Assembly: GCA_964351995.1 (NCBI GenBank)
Contig: CAYGQE010000028.1
Location: forward strand, 4,973-68,972
Reading direction: 5' to 3'
DNA: 64,000 nt
DNA from: SZUA-35 sp964351995
GTDB taxonomy: Bacteria; Actinomycetota; Acidimicrobiia; Acidimicrobiales; SZUA-35
Below the pieces are notes generated by a model, which had not been told where the DNA came from, ran no database searches, and saw nothing but the letters and a program-made list of their open reading frames with translations. The translations under genes were made by a program, and so were the position numbers. Of the stretch, positions 51,717 to 60,422 are shown in pieces (position 1 is the stretch's first letter; the number at the start of each line of letters is the position of its first letter).

Positions 51717-54044
51717 TCAGTCGCCCGCGACGACATCTCCGGAGACAGCGTCTCCCGAGATGGTGAACGTGCGCTCACCACTCTCGATGGCCGCTTTGCG
51801 GGCGCCGTCGTCGACCGCTGCATTGGCCTCGCCGTTCTCGATCGCTTCGAGCACGTGCATGGCGATGTCGGCCACCTTGACCTCGGACTCTTCCTTGCCC
51901 TGGGCCTTCACACCGTCGTCCATCATGACGTAGCAGAAGGGGCAGGCCGTGGCGACGCGTGAGGCGCCGGTCTCGACGAGTTCCTTCGAACGCTCATCGT
52001 TGACCTTGGTGCCGATGTCTTCTTCCATCCACATGCGAGCGCCACCGGCGCCACAGCACATACCTTTGGTTCCGTTGCGACCCGCTTCGACGATCTGGAT
52101 GCCCTTGAGGGATCCGATGACGTTGCGAGGGGCGAGGTACACGTCGTTGTGGCGACCGAGATAGCAGCTGTCGTGGTAGACAACCCGCTCCTCGAGCGTG
52201 GCCTCGGAGACGTCGAGCTTGCCTTCGCTGATCAGCCACTCGAGGAACTGGCTGTGGTGGACCACTTCGTAGTTGCCGCCGAGCTGCGGGTATTCGTTCT
52301 GCAGGGTGTTGAAGCAGTGCGGGCACTGCGTGATGATCTTCTTCACACCAATACCGTCGAGCGTGGCGATGTTCTGCTGAGCGAGCATCTGGAAGACGTA
52401 TTCGTTGCCGCCACGGCGAGCGGAGTCTCCGGTGCAGAGCTCGGATGGGCCGAGAATGGCGAAGTCGATGCCAGCTCGGTCGAGCAGCTTCGACATGGCC
52501 TGGGTGACCTTCTGGTTCTTGTCATCGAACGAACCAGCGCAGCCAACCCAGTAGAGGTACTCGTGCTTGAGCGTCTCGGTCGGGTCGATGATGTCGACGT
52601 CGAGATCCTTGGCCCAGTCGGCCCTGGTGCTCTGGCTCATCGCCCAGGGGTTGCTCTGCTGTTCCATGGCCCGGAATGCCGACCCGAGTTCGCTCGGGAA
52701 GTCGGCCTCCATGAGCGTGAGGTGGCGACGCATGTCGAGGATCTTGTCGAGGATTTCGATGTTCACGGGGCAGATCTCGTCGCATGCCTTGCAGCTGGTG
52801 CAGGCCCAGACCTCTTCAGAGGTGATGCGCTCGAAGACCGAATCAGACTCGACCTTGATCTCGGCGATCACGCCAAGCGGAGGTGACACAGCGGGGGAGC
52901 CGGTGCGGGCCATGACTTCGCCGGTCTTCAGAACGATTTCGCGAGGGTCGAGCGGCTTACCGGTTGCGTGGGCCGGGCAAACCGACGTGCAACGGCCACA
53001 CATGGTGCAAGCGTCGGTGTCCATGAGCTGCTTCCAGGTGAAGCTGTCGACGGTGTTGGCGCCGAAGTTCTCGAGGGCGGACTCACCAGCAACGAGGTCG
53101 GGCATGGCCTTCATGGCGCCCTTGGGGCGCTCACGATCCGAGAGGTACATGTTCAACGGTGAGGTGAACATGTGCCGCATCATGGTTCCGGGAATGATGA
53201 TGATGAAAGCGAAGAACGTGAGGACGTGAGCGATCCACCAGGCCTGGTGCCAACCGGAGAGATTGCCAACATCCTCGACGAGGCGAGCCAGCGGCCAGCC
53301 GATGACGCTCCAGCGCTCGAACTCGGGGAAGCCCTGCTCGGCAATGCGGAAGGCTTCGGCGCCGAAGCCAGTGATGCCGATCGAGAGCAGGACGCCGTTG
53401 ATCACGAGGTGTTCTGGCTTCGACTTGGTGGCAATGCGGTAAGGGCGCCAGCTGCGTGGGCCGTATCGGCGGGCAATGGCGAGGAGCATTCCGGCGACAA
53501 AGCCAGCCCCTGCGAGATCGCCGATGAGGGCGTAGCCCCGGTACACGTTGCCGTTGAGGAACTTCAGGCCCTCGGGGAGCACGTGGTTGATCTCGAGCAC
53601 GGTGGTGACGCCGAGCAGGATCAAGAAGTTGAAGTAGATGAGGCTGTGCATGATGCCGGCCCCGGGCTCGCGGATGAGGGTCTGCATGTAGACGCCGGCG
53701 CGGAAGTCGCCCATGCGCTGCTTGAAGTTCTTGGGCGTGGTCGACCGGTCGTCCGGTGCACCTCGTTCCCAGTTCTTCACCCGATAGCTCAACTGGACGG
53801 AAGCCCAGAGGATCAACAGGGGCAGGGTCGAGTAGAAGACCAGTTTGAAGGAGGTCGGGATGTTCCCGAACACCTCTCGCTGGACTTCGGCATCATCGGT
53901 CCAGGCCAGGATCGTTGTGGCGATGCCAGAGGTGATGATGAGGCCGGCGACCAGCGCGCCAGCCAACACCCAGAGTTGGCTGGCCTTGACCCTGTTGTTT
54001 CCGGGATCGGTGGCCTTGAGTTCTTCTGAAGCGGGAGCGTCCAT
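51717..54044 (-). CDS. HdrD-like iron-sulfur membrane oxidoreductase
   Basis: 775 aa. The N-terminal third is a membrane domain of about six helices resembling nitrate-reductase gamma and related quinone subunits. Two [4Fe-4S] motifs follow (CTMCGRCTSVCPAHATGKP, CTSCKACDEICPVN), then two CCG domains (HDSCYLGRHND and CCGAGGARMW; CPHCF and CPFCY). This matches mycobacterial Rv0338c-type heterodisulfide-reductase-like proteins, thought to link the membrane quinone pool to cytosolic redox. The C-terminus has the short repeat SGDAVSGDVVAGD. ATG at 54044 is used. An upstream TTG at 54056 adds four residues. Confidence 0.88.
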   Translation of the reverse strand: MDAPASEELKATDPGNNRVKASQLWVLAGALVAGLIITSGIATTILAWTDDAEVQREVFGNIPTSFKLVFYSTLPLLILWASVQLSYRVKNWERGAPDDRSTTPKNFKQRMGDFRAGVYMQTLIREPGAGIMHSLIYFNFLILLGVTTVLEINHVLPEGLKFLNGNVYRGYALIGDLAGAGFVAGMLLAIARRYGPRSWRPYRIATKSKPEHLVINGVLLSIGITGFGAEAFRIAEQGFPEFERWSVIGWPLARLVEDVGNLSGWHQAWWIAHVLTFFAFIIIIPGTMMRHMFTSPLNMYLSDRERPKGAMKAMPDLVAGESALENFGANTVDSFTWKQLMDTDACTMCGRCTSVCPAHATGKPLDPREIVLKTGEVMARTGSPAVSPPLGVIAEIKVESDSVFERITSEEVWACTSCKACDEICPVNIEILDKILDMRRHLTLMEADFPSELGSAFRAMEQQSNPWAMSQSTRADWAKDLDVDIIDPTETLKHEYLYWVGCAGSFDDKNQKVTQAMSKLLDRAGIDFAILGPSELCTGDSARRGGNEYVFQMLAQQNIATLDGIGVKKIITQCPHCFNTLQNEYPQLGGNYEVVHHSQFLEWLISEGKLDVSEATLEERVVYHDSCYLGRHNDVYLAPRNVIGSLKGIQIVEAGRNGTKGMCCGAGGARMWMEEDIGTKVNDERSKELVETGASRVATACPFCYVMMDDGVKAQGKEESEVKVADIAMHVLEAIENGEANAAVDDGARKAAIESGERTFTISGDAVSGDVVAGD

Positions 54045-54091
54045 AGCGCCCAACAAGCTAGTACCTCAGCTCGGACATGCCCCAGCCAGTG

Positions 54092-54631
54092 CTAGTGATC
54101 GTTTGAAGATGTCCCCGGGGTCGGTCCCTCATCGAGCTCGGCTCTGGCTTGATCGAGCAGCTCGAGACGCTGGGACAACTCGGCCAATTGCGTCTGGACG
54201 TCGCCTGCGGACAGTTCGGCGGAGCGTTGAATCAGCTGAGCGGAAACGTTCTCGATCTGGTCCACTGCGGCGCTCAGTTCGGCGATGGCCGGACCCTTCA
54301 GCCGGTCGGCCATTCTCGAAGCAGCCACGAGCTGCTGCTCGATCTTGAGGGCTTCTCGTTCCACGACCTCAACGTTGGCCATCACGAGTGTGTCGTCCTC
54401 GGTTGCGTCGCGTAGCCCAGACATTGCTTTCCCCAGTCGCCGGTGGAGCTTGGCCTCGGGGGTGTGGGCTCCCGCCCAGCCGAGTGGCACTGCGCTGGGC
54501 GTTCCCGGCGAGATCTGCTGGCTGCGTTGGGTGTTCTGTTTGACGCGTTGCGCTCCGAGGGCGAGCGCTGCGCCTCCGACCGCAGCGCCAACAACGGCGA
54601 TGAACAACACGGCGATGATGAACCCGCTCAT
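54092..54631 (-). CDS. Membrane-anchored coiled-coil protein
   Basis: 179 aa. One N-terminal transmembrane helix (FIIAVLFIAVVGAAVGGAAL) and a long helical coiled-coil region rich in Gln, Leu and Arg (EVVEREALKIEQQLV, then DVQTQLAELSQRLELL). ATG at 54631 overlaps the zinc-ribbon gene stop by 4 bp. It forms a three-gene operon with SPFH and zinc-ribbon proteins, likely at the membrane. The function is unknown. Confidence 0.7.
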   Translation of the reverse strand: MSGFIIAVLFIAVVGAAVGGAALALGAQRVKQNTQRSQQISPGTPSAVPLGWAGAHTPEAKLHRRLGKAMSGLRDATEDDTLVMANVEVVEREALKIEQQLVAASRMADRLKGPAIAELSAAVDQIENVSAQLIQRSAELSAGDVQTQLAELSQRLELLDQARAELDEGPTPGTSSNDH

Positions 54632-56004
54632 CCGCCGGCAACCGATCGGATGACCAAGATGATGGCGATCAACAACACGACCGCAGCAATGGCGAAGCCG
54701 ATCTTGACCTTGCTCCATGGGCGTTGGCCGTGCACCTCACCGGTCGCACCGTTCATGAATACCTGCCAGGGCTGGCCGTCGTAGATCACGGTCAGCAACC
54801 AGATCGGTAGCAACACGTGTTTGTACGTGACTGCCGACAGGTTCGTGTTCTTGCGATCGATCCGCTGCTGGTCGCCGCCGATGTCTCTGCGGATCGTGTG
54901 ATCGATCTCGCTGGCCATACGGACCTTGGCTTCGTTGAAGCACTGGGTGACGTCATTGTCATAGGTCCGGCACAGGTGCCCGGCGATGTAGTCGGGTTGG
55001 TATGGCTGCAGGTTCTGAGTGGGCCAGGGTTCGAGCTCGTTGACGTACCTGGTTTCAAAGCCGGTGTTGGCGAGGATGGTCATGTCATCGAAGGAGTTGT
55101 GGACGTGGCCGGACACTCGATGCCAGCGAGTTTCGGTGACCGTTCGCTTGTTGTTGCCGCTACCGACGGTTCGAGTGTGGGTGGTGCCGCGCTGACCTTG
55201 GTAGGAGGTTGCCGCTTCGGCGTCATAGGTGAAATAGGCGGCGTACACGCTGGAGAACGAACCGTTGGTCGAGTACTTTTTGAACTCGGTTGGAGCAAAC
55301 CAGCGCTTGTTCACCCACTTCTCGAGGAGGTCCTCTGCGACCTTTTCATCGAGCACAAACGGTAGGACACCGTCGACGTCGAGCCGGTCGGGCGCCTCGT
55401 GGATGTCTGACCGCTGGAGGGGTGTGGCGCAATACGGGCATCGAGTGGCCGTCGTGCTGCCGATGAAGGTGGTGTGGCCGCCACAGTTCTGGCACACGAT
55501 CTCTTTCTCACCCTCGATGTGGCTCATTCCCTTGCCGGAAAGCGCCTTGATTGCGTATCGATCGAGAGCGTTTTCGTCCACCGACGCGTCAGCGGCGTGG
55601 ACGATCTCCTCGGTGCTGCCGCAGTGGGGGCACTTCAACATCTGCTCAGAGATGTCGAACACGAAGTTTCCACCGCAGTTCGGGCATGGACGAACGTCGA
55701 CGCCCTGCTGGTCGTTGTAGGTCTCGGGTTCAGACCTTGCCTCGGTGATGTCGGTGTACGCCGGCATCGGGTCGTTCAGTGGCGGAGGGTCGGTCAGGGG
55801 AGGTGGCCCACTGATTGCTTGCGGGCTGTTGAGCGGCGGCGGGGCAGGCGGCGCGGCCTGCCCTGGAACCGGAGGCGGGGAAGGCATCGACGGTGGCGCC
55901 GGCATGGCGGGTGGAGCCACCTGCGGTGTCGGTGGTGGGGTGGGGTCTGCTGGTGGTTCAGGAGAACCGCCGGGACGCTGTGGGGGCTGGATCGATCCCT
56001 CCAT
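54628..56004 (-). CDS. Zinc-ribbon membrane protein with proline-rich N-terminus
   Basis: 458 aa. Residues 1-80 are almost all Pro, Ala and Gly. Two zinc ribbons follow (PCPNCGGNF with KCPHCGS; CQNCGGHTTF with CPYCATPL), then a folded central region and a C-terminal transmembrane helix (IGFAIAAVVLLIAIILVI). It resembles B. subtilis YdjG-type proteins that work with an SPFH partner. It is coupled to the next gene by a 4-bp overlap. The 9-bp gap to the SPFH gene makes an operon. Confidence 0.75.
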   Translation of the reverse strand: MEGSIQPPQRPGGSPEPPADPTPPPTPQVAPPAMPAPPSMPSPPPVPGQAAPPAPPPLNSPQAISGPPPLTDPPPLNDPMPAYTDITEARSEPETYNDQQGVDVRPCPNCGGNFVFDISEQMLKCPHCGSTEEIVHAADASVDENALDRYAIKALSGKGMSHIEGEKEIVCQNCGGHTTFIGSTTATRCPYCATPLQRSDIHEAPDRLDVDGVLPFVLDEKVAEDLLEKWVNKRWFAPTEFKKYSTNGSFSSVYAAYFTYDAEAATSYQGQRGTTHTRTVGSGNNKRTVTETRWHRVSGHVHNSFDDMTILANTGFETRYVNELEPWPTQNLQPYQPDYIAGHLCRTYDNDVTQCFNEAKVRMASEIDHTIRRDIGGDQQRIDRKNTNLSAVTYKHVLLPIWLLTVIYDGQPWQVFMNGATGEVHGQRPWSKVKIGFAIAAVVLLIAIILVIRSVAGG

Positions 56005-56013
56005 CGATGCCTC

Positions 56014-57174
56014 CTAGTTGCTCGGTGGAACGGGTGGCGGGGTGTTGCCAGGTAGTGGAGGCGGTGCCGCGAAGAGTTCAGCCAACGCCGGTACCTCGTT
56101 GGCCGCAGTCCAGCCGGCCATGCCGTTGGTCCAGACCAGGTCGGTCGGCTTCATCGTTCCATTGCTCAGGCCAGCTCGCATCTGCTCCATGTTGAACGGT
56201 CCGGCCTGCTCGCCGTTGAGGGCGACGTGGTACGAGGGAAGCGGTGGGGGCATCGCTGCGGCTGGCGCAGGTGCCGGCCCGCCCATCGAGCCCTGCAGGG
56301 TCTGCGCCATCTGGCCGGCCATGGCCATTCCCATGCCCATGCCCATCATGTCGCCCATCGCTCCACCGCCCCCAGGGTTGCTGGCGGCTGCGGTCATTGC
56401 GTCGGCGGCGGCAACCTGCTGCAGCTTGTTGACGTCGCTCACGTTGTCGATGTAGCCGGAGGTCTCCACACCCTTGGCCACGCCTCGCGTCATTGCCTCA
56501 GTGATCTCATCCGGCAGCGTGATGTTCATGTCCATGCTGGGGATGGCGAGGCCATATTCGTCGTCGACTCGTTCGGCGACGTACTCCCGCAGCTTCTCTG
56601 AAAGCGACCGCTGTTGGCCTTGCAGATCCAACGCTCCGAGGCCGGTTTCCATCACCATGTCGGAAAAGGCGGTGATGATCACTCGGCGGAGTAGTTCAGT
56701 GATCTCGTCGATCTCGACAGCGGAATCGGTCCCGATGATCTCGCGAAGGAAGATCGCAGGATCGTCGACCTTGACCGAGCACAGTCCGTTGGCCCGGATT
56801 TGGACCATCTTGAAGTCGGGGTCGCGCACCGTGACGGGCTGAGGCGTGCCCCACCGAAGGTCGGTCACGGGTCGGGTGTTGATGAAGTAGACCTCGCTGC
56901 GGAAGGGGGAATCGAAGCCGTACTTCCAGCCCTGCAAGGTGCTGAGCAGGGGCAGATTCTCGGACTCGAGGGTGTAGTGCCCGGGGTCGAATTGATCGGC
57001 GAGTTGGCCTCGGTAGACGAATACCGCCTTTTGCCCCTCGCGAACGATGAGTTCTGCCCCGTTCTTGATCTCGTTTTGGTAGCGCGGGTACCGCCACGCC
57101 AACGTCGAGCGCGAATCGTCGATCCACTCGATGATGTCGACAAGCTCATTCCGGAGCTTCTTCATCAATCCCAT
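56014..57174 (-). CDS. SPFH-domain protein with C-terminal GYF_2 domain
   Basis: 386 aa. Residues 25-260 are a band-7/virion-core-like SPFH domain (YdjI type, LIVREGQKAVFVYRGQLADQ and FVYRGQ..DQFDPGHYTLE; GTPQPVTVRDPDFK). A Gly/Met-rich linker follows (GAMGDMMGMGMGMAMAG). The end is a GYF_2 domain (GEQAGPFNMEQMRAGLSNGT, TDLVWTNGMAGW). GGGAGGG precedes ATG at 57174. It is likely a membrane-scaffold hub of the operon, perhaps like the PspA/YdjGHI envelope-stress system. It is divergent from the GlnR-like regulator. Confidence 0.82.
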   Translation of the reverse strand: MGLMKKLRNELVDIIEWIDDSRSTLAWRYPRYQNEIKNGAELIVREGQKAVFVYRGQLADQFDPGHYTLESENLPLLSTLQGWKYGFDSPFRSEVYFINTRPVTDLRWGTPQPVTVRDPDFKMVQIRANGLCSVKVDDPAIFLREIIGTDSAVEIDEITELLRRVIITAFSDMVMETGLGALDLQGQQRSLSEKLREYVAERVDDEYGLAIPSMDMNITLPDEITEAMTRGVAKGVETSGYIDNVSDVNKLQQVAAADAMTAAASNPGGGGAMGDMMGMGMGMAMAGQMAQTLQGSMGGPAPAPAAAMPPPLPSYHVALNGEQAGPFNMEQMRAGLSNGTMKPTDLVWTNGMAGWTAANEVPALAELFAAPPPLPGNTPPPVPPSN

Positions 57175-57358
57175 GTGAGGCCCTCCCTCTTTCTGTTCTG
57201 GACCGACTCCTGCTGGTCGGCCGTGCGGTGCTCTCGATCGAAGTGACCCTGCTGACCCGAAGCAACCATGTTGGCTCATCTATCGGCCGGCTGCAGGTTG
57301 CGTTGACAGAAACGGGTCCGATCCGGATTTGGTTCCCGGCTGCTTGGTTCATGTTGGC

Positions 57359-57374
57359 GAAACAATCGGGAAAT
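57359..57374 (+). promoter_or_regulatory. Candidate GlnR-type box upstream of its own regulator
   Basis: GAAAC (57359-57363), six bases, then GAAAT (57370-57374), the 5-6-5 layout used by GlnR half-sites. It lies 24 bp before the regulator start and could mediate autoregulation. An adjoining GTTGAC...GAAAC stretch lies around 57302-57313. Confidence 0.45.
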
Positions 57375-57397
57375 ATTGCCTCAGTACGTTCCTCTCC

Positions 57398-57970
57398 ATG
57401 GACGTGGCACTCGTGCGTTGGCCAGAAGATGAGGCGAAGCGGCGGGAACTCCGCGCTGCGCACCGCCCTCGGCTTCTGATGGTTGACGAAAAAGCGCCGG
57501 CACCTGTTTCGGGTGATCCGCTCGAGGATTGGATCCGGCTCCCAGCCGACGATCGTGATCTGCGAGCTCGTCTGGATGCGCTCACATTGCGCAGTGGTGC
57601 CGAGGTCGACGTCTTTCCAGAGATCGACCGCGACGGCCTGCTCCGTATGAGTGATCAATGGGTGTCGTTGCCTCCAATCGAACAGCGGTTGGCGACGGCA
57701 TTGCTCGACAAGCCATCGGCAGTGGTGTCGAGGGACGCGTTGGCGAAGGCCGGTTGGCCAGGAGAGACCGCCACTCGCAATGCCCTCGATGTCCACATGT
57801 TGCGGCTGCGGCGTCGAATTGAGCCTCTCGGATTGTCCATTCGGACAGTGCGGTCGAGGGGCTACGTGCTTGACGTCAAACCGCCAGTCATCGGCAATGG
57901 CGCCTCGGTTGACGCAGATGGGGGCTTCTCGGTTGACATAAGAAATGCGTCAGCTGAGCGTCGCTTGTAA
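57398..57970 (+). CDS. Orphan winged-helix regulator, GlnR-like
   Basis: 190 aa. The C-terminal OmpR-type winged helix (PPIEQRLATALLDKPSAVVS; RNALDVHMLRLRRRIEPLG; RTVRSRGYVL) is clear. The N-terminal receiver-like half lacks an obvious phospho-acceptor Asp, as in actinobacterial GlnR. It sits directly before amt-glnK, and GlnR-type boxes lie before both. That makes it a likely nitrogen regulator. The GlnR name is inferred, not proven. The start at 57398 (MDVALVRWPED) avoids unconserved upstream residues. Confidence 0.7.
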   Translation: MDVALVRWPEDEAKRRELRAAHRPRLLMVDEKAPAPVSGDPLEDWIRLPADDRDLRARLDALTLRSGAEVDVFPEIDRDGLLRMSDQWVSLPPIEQRLATALLDKPSAVVSRDALAKAGWPGETATRNALDVHMLRLRRRIEPLGLSIRTVRSRGYVLDVKPPVIGNGASVDADGGFSVDIRNASAERRL

Positions 57971-57997
57971 GTAACAAAGACCTAACGAACCCGAAAT
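57971..57997 (+). promoter_or_regulatory. Triple GlnR-like box before amt
   Basis: GTAAC (57971-57975), N6, CTAAC (57982-57986), N6, GAAAT (57993-57997): three half-sites with exactly six bases between them, in the 90-bp gap upstream of amt. This is the published a-site/b-site spacing for GlnR. Confidence 0.6.
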
Positions 57998-58060
57998 CCG
58001 GGCCACATAACTTTCACATCCGCCCGGGAACCGTCCCGAGCGGGAGACAGGGAGATCTCG

Positions 58061-59461
58061 ATGAAACGCAAGTTGTTCACAGCTGGGGCAGGCGCAGTAG
58101 CGCTCCTCGGACTGTTCGCCGGCACAGCCGGCGCCCAAGATGCCGAAGTTTACGAATGGACCACCCAGGACATTCTGGACAACACGTGGATCCTGATTGC
58201 TGCGGTCCTGGTGCTCTTCATGCAGGCCGGCTTCGCCTTGGTCGAGACGGGCATGACCCGGACCAAGAACGCCGGCAACATCATGATGAAGAACATGATG
58301 GACCTGTCGCTTGCAGGCATTGGCTTCTTCGTTGTCGGTTACGCCATTGCGTTCGGTGGTGCCGATTCTGACATCGCTGGCTTGGTCGGTACCGAGGGCT
58401 TCTTCCTCAAGGGCCTCGGCGACTACGAGGGAGGGCTCTCCACCGAGACGTTCTTCATCTTCCAGGTCGCCTTCGCCGGCGCTGCAGCCACCATCGCTTC
58501 CGGCGCCATGGCAGAGCGGACGAAGTTCTGGAGCTACGTGGTGTTCGCCATCGTCATGACCAGCTTCATCTACCCAGTGGTCGTGCACATGTTCTGGGGT
58601 GGCGGTCTCATCGCTGACCTCCAGATCGGCAACGCGAAGTTCGGCGACTTCGCCGGATCGACGATCGTCCACTCTGCTGGTGGTTGGGCTGCCCTCATGG
58701 GTGCGCTCTTCCTCGGACCACGCCTTGGCAAGTACGACAAGGACGGCAACCCCCGAGCGATCCCCGGTCACTCGATGCCGCTGGCCATCACCGGTGTGTT
58801 CATTCTCTTCATCGGTTGGTTCGGCTTCAACGGCGGCTCTGAGCTCGCCGCTGATGAGTTCGTCCCTGGCATCTTCGTCACCACGTTCCTGGCTGCCGTT
58901 GCTGGCGCCATCGGTGCCACTGCTGCCATCACCGCCATCACCAAGAAGCCTGATGTGGGCATGGCTGGCAACGGCTTGCTCGCTGGCCTCGTCAGCATCA
59001 CCGCCGGTACCGGCACCATCACCCCCGTTGGTGCGGTCATTGTTGGCTTCATCGGCGGCGGTCTCGTCGTTGCCTCGGTCATCTTCATCGATCGCAAGGG
59101 CATTGACGATCCGGTCGGCGCAGTCAGCGTCCACGGCGTCTGCGGCGTCTGGGGCACCCTCGCTGTTGGCCTGTTCGCTGTGAACGGCGATGCCTTCGTC
59201 GACGCAGCCTTCCCGCTCGAGGACGGCACGGAGTACACCGCTTCCGGTCTGTTCTACGGCGGCGGCATCAACCAGCTTCTGGTCCAGCTCGCCGGTGTTG
59301 TCATCGTCGCTGCTTGGGTCTTGATCACGACCGGCATTCTCTTCAGCGTCTTGAAGGCCACCATGGGCCTCCGAGTGAGCGAACAAGAAGAGCGTGAAGG
59401 CCTTGACGTCCACGAACACGGCGCACCGGGCTACGCTCCCGATGTCACCGTCTCGGTCTGA
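58061..59461 (+). CDS. amt: Ammonium transporter
   Basis: 466 aa Amt/Mep channel. A signal-peptide-like N-terminus (residues 1-25, cleavage near GTAGA|Q) is followed by 11 membrane helices. The pore twin histidines are H204 (FAGSTIVHSAGG) and H358 (VGAVSVHGVCG). The family motif AFAGAAATIASGAMAERTKF is present. It takes up ammonium under nitrogen limitation. It is followed after 20 bp by glnK, whose product blocks it. The start ATG 58061 has GGGAGAC-type leader sequence and a GlnR-like box upstream. Confidence 0.95.
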   Translation: MKRKLFTAGAGAVALLGLFAGTAGAQDAEVYEWTTQDILDNTWILIAAVLVLFMQAGFALVETGMTRTKNAGNIMMKNMMDLSLAGIGFFVVGYAIAFGGADSDIAGLVGTEGFFLKGLGDYEGGLSTETFFIFQVAFAGAAATIASGAMAERTKFWSYVVFAIVMTSFIYPVVVHMFWGGGLIADLQIGNAKFGDFAGSTIVHSAGGWAALMGALFLGPRLGKYDKDGNPRAIPGHSMPLAITGVFILFIGWFGFNGGSELAADEFVPGIFVTTFLAAVAGAIGATAAITAITKKPDVGMAGNGLLAGLVSITAGTGTITPVGAVIVGFIGGGLVVASVIFIDRKGIDDPVGAVSVHGVCGVWGTLAVGLFAVNGDAFVDAAFPLEDGTEYTASGLFYGGGINQLLVQLAGVVIVAAWVLITTGILFSVLKATMGLRVSEQEEREGLDVHEHGAPGYAPDVTVSV

Positions 59462-59481
59462 GATCCAGGGGGATCTGAACC

Positions 59482-59820
59482 ATGCAACTCATCACAGCCA
59501 TCATCAAGCCACACATGCTCGACGAGGTGAAGGAAGCTCTTGCTGCCCTTGGCATCCAGGGCATGACCGTCACCGAGGTCAAGGGGTTTGGTCGCCAAGG
59601 CGGCCACACCGAGACCTATCGAGGCGCCGAATACAAAGTGGACTTCGTGCCCAAGGTGAAGGTCGAGATCGTCGTTGACGGTCCTGACGCAGCCAAGGCA
59701 ACCGAAGCCATCGCTGGCGCAGCGCAGACCGGCAAGATCGGCGACGGCAAGATCTGGGTCACCCCGGTCGAGTCGCTCGTGCGAATCCGCACCGGAGAGG
59801 TTGGCGCCGACGCCGTCTGA
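59482..59820 (+). CDS. glnK: Nitrogen regulatory protein P-II
   Basis: 112 aa trimeric signal protein. The T-loop is YRGAEYKVDFVPK with Y51 as the uridylyl- or adenylyl-acceptor site. The ATP/2OG sites include GFGRQGGHTE and KIGDGKIWVTPV. Clustering with amt is the hallmark of GlnK. It would bind the transporter when nitrogen is ample. A terminator hairpin follows at 59869. Confidence 0.95.
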   Translation: MQLITAIIKPHMLDEVKEALAALGIQGMTVTEVKGFGRQGGHTETYRGAEYKVDFVPKVKVEIVVDGPDAAKATEAIAGAAQTGKIGDGKIWVTPVESLVRIRTGEVGADAV

Positions 59821-59868
59821 CGCTGGCCAGCCCTTCGGGTCGAGCAACAACTGAACAGCAAGCGTGAC

Positions 59869-59894
59869 CGGGCGGGCCAGCGATGGCCCGCCCG
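59869..59894 (+). terminator. Strong hairpin after glnK
   Basis: CGGGCGGGCC (59869-59878), loop AGCGAT, GGCCCGCCCG (59885-59894): a perfect 10-bp stem. There is no clear T-run, so it may be an actinobacterial-type intrinsic terminator without a poly-T tail. Confidence 0.7.
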
Positions 59895-59991
59895 ATTCGC
59901 GCCCAAACCACGGGTTTCTGACCGTCAGTTTCGATGGTCGCGGCCCCGGGTTGTGCTCAAGAACTGTGCTCGAGCAGTCGATGGCCACGTC

Positions 59992-60297
59992 ATGACCGTG
60001 ATCGATGTTTCGCCAGTTGACTCAGCGAAGAGTCTCGAGACGCAGGGTCGGAAGTGGCTGGCGATCTCGTTCATCTTCTGCCCCTGCCACTTGCCGCTGA
60101 TCATGGCGGTGCTTGGTGTCGTGTTCGGTGGCAGCGCCTTGGGAGCGTTGATTGGCCGAAACACGCTTGCGGTCGGACTGGTGTTCGGTGTCGTCTACGT
60201 TGCGCTGCTCGGTGTCGGATTCCGACATCTCCGGGCGGCGACCAAAAGGACCGACTGCAGCACCGGCGAGTGCGAAGTCTTGTTCTCGAAACCCTGA
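59992..60297 (+). CDS. Small membrane protein with CPCH motif
   Basis: 101 aa. A short basic leader leads into two hydrophobic helices, the first starting FIFCPCHLPLIMAVLGVVFG. The CPCHLP pattern occurs in small bacterial membrane proteins sometimes linked to metal or mercury transport. Residues 90-101 end with DCSTGECEV, adding two more cysteines. A metal-related role is plausible but unproven. The start at 59992 is an ATG; the first helix follows about 30 residues later. Confidence 0.6.
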   Translation: MTVIDVSPVDSAKSLETQGRKWLAISFIFCPCHLPLIMAVLGVVFGGSALGALIGRNTLAVGLVFGVVYVALLGVGFRHLRAATKRTDCSTGECEVLFSKP

Positions 60298-60422
60298 TTC
60301 CGGCTGTTCAGTTTGGGGGTCATGCCCGATTCTGCAACCGACCGCCGTCGTAGGTTCAGCGACACACCACTAGCTCGCCACTTCCGGTTCGAGTCTTGAA
60401 GCGCTGCTTGTAGCGTCGCCGG

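Noticed and set aside
57950..59419. A 489-codon minus-strand frame opposite amt
   Set aside because: Its Asp/Glu/His-rich sequence is what the hydrophobic amt codons give on the other strand. There is no domain.
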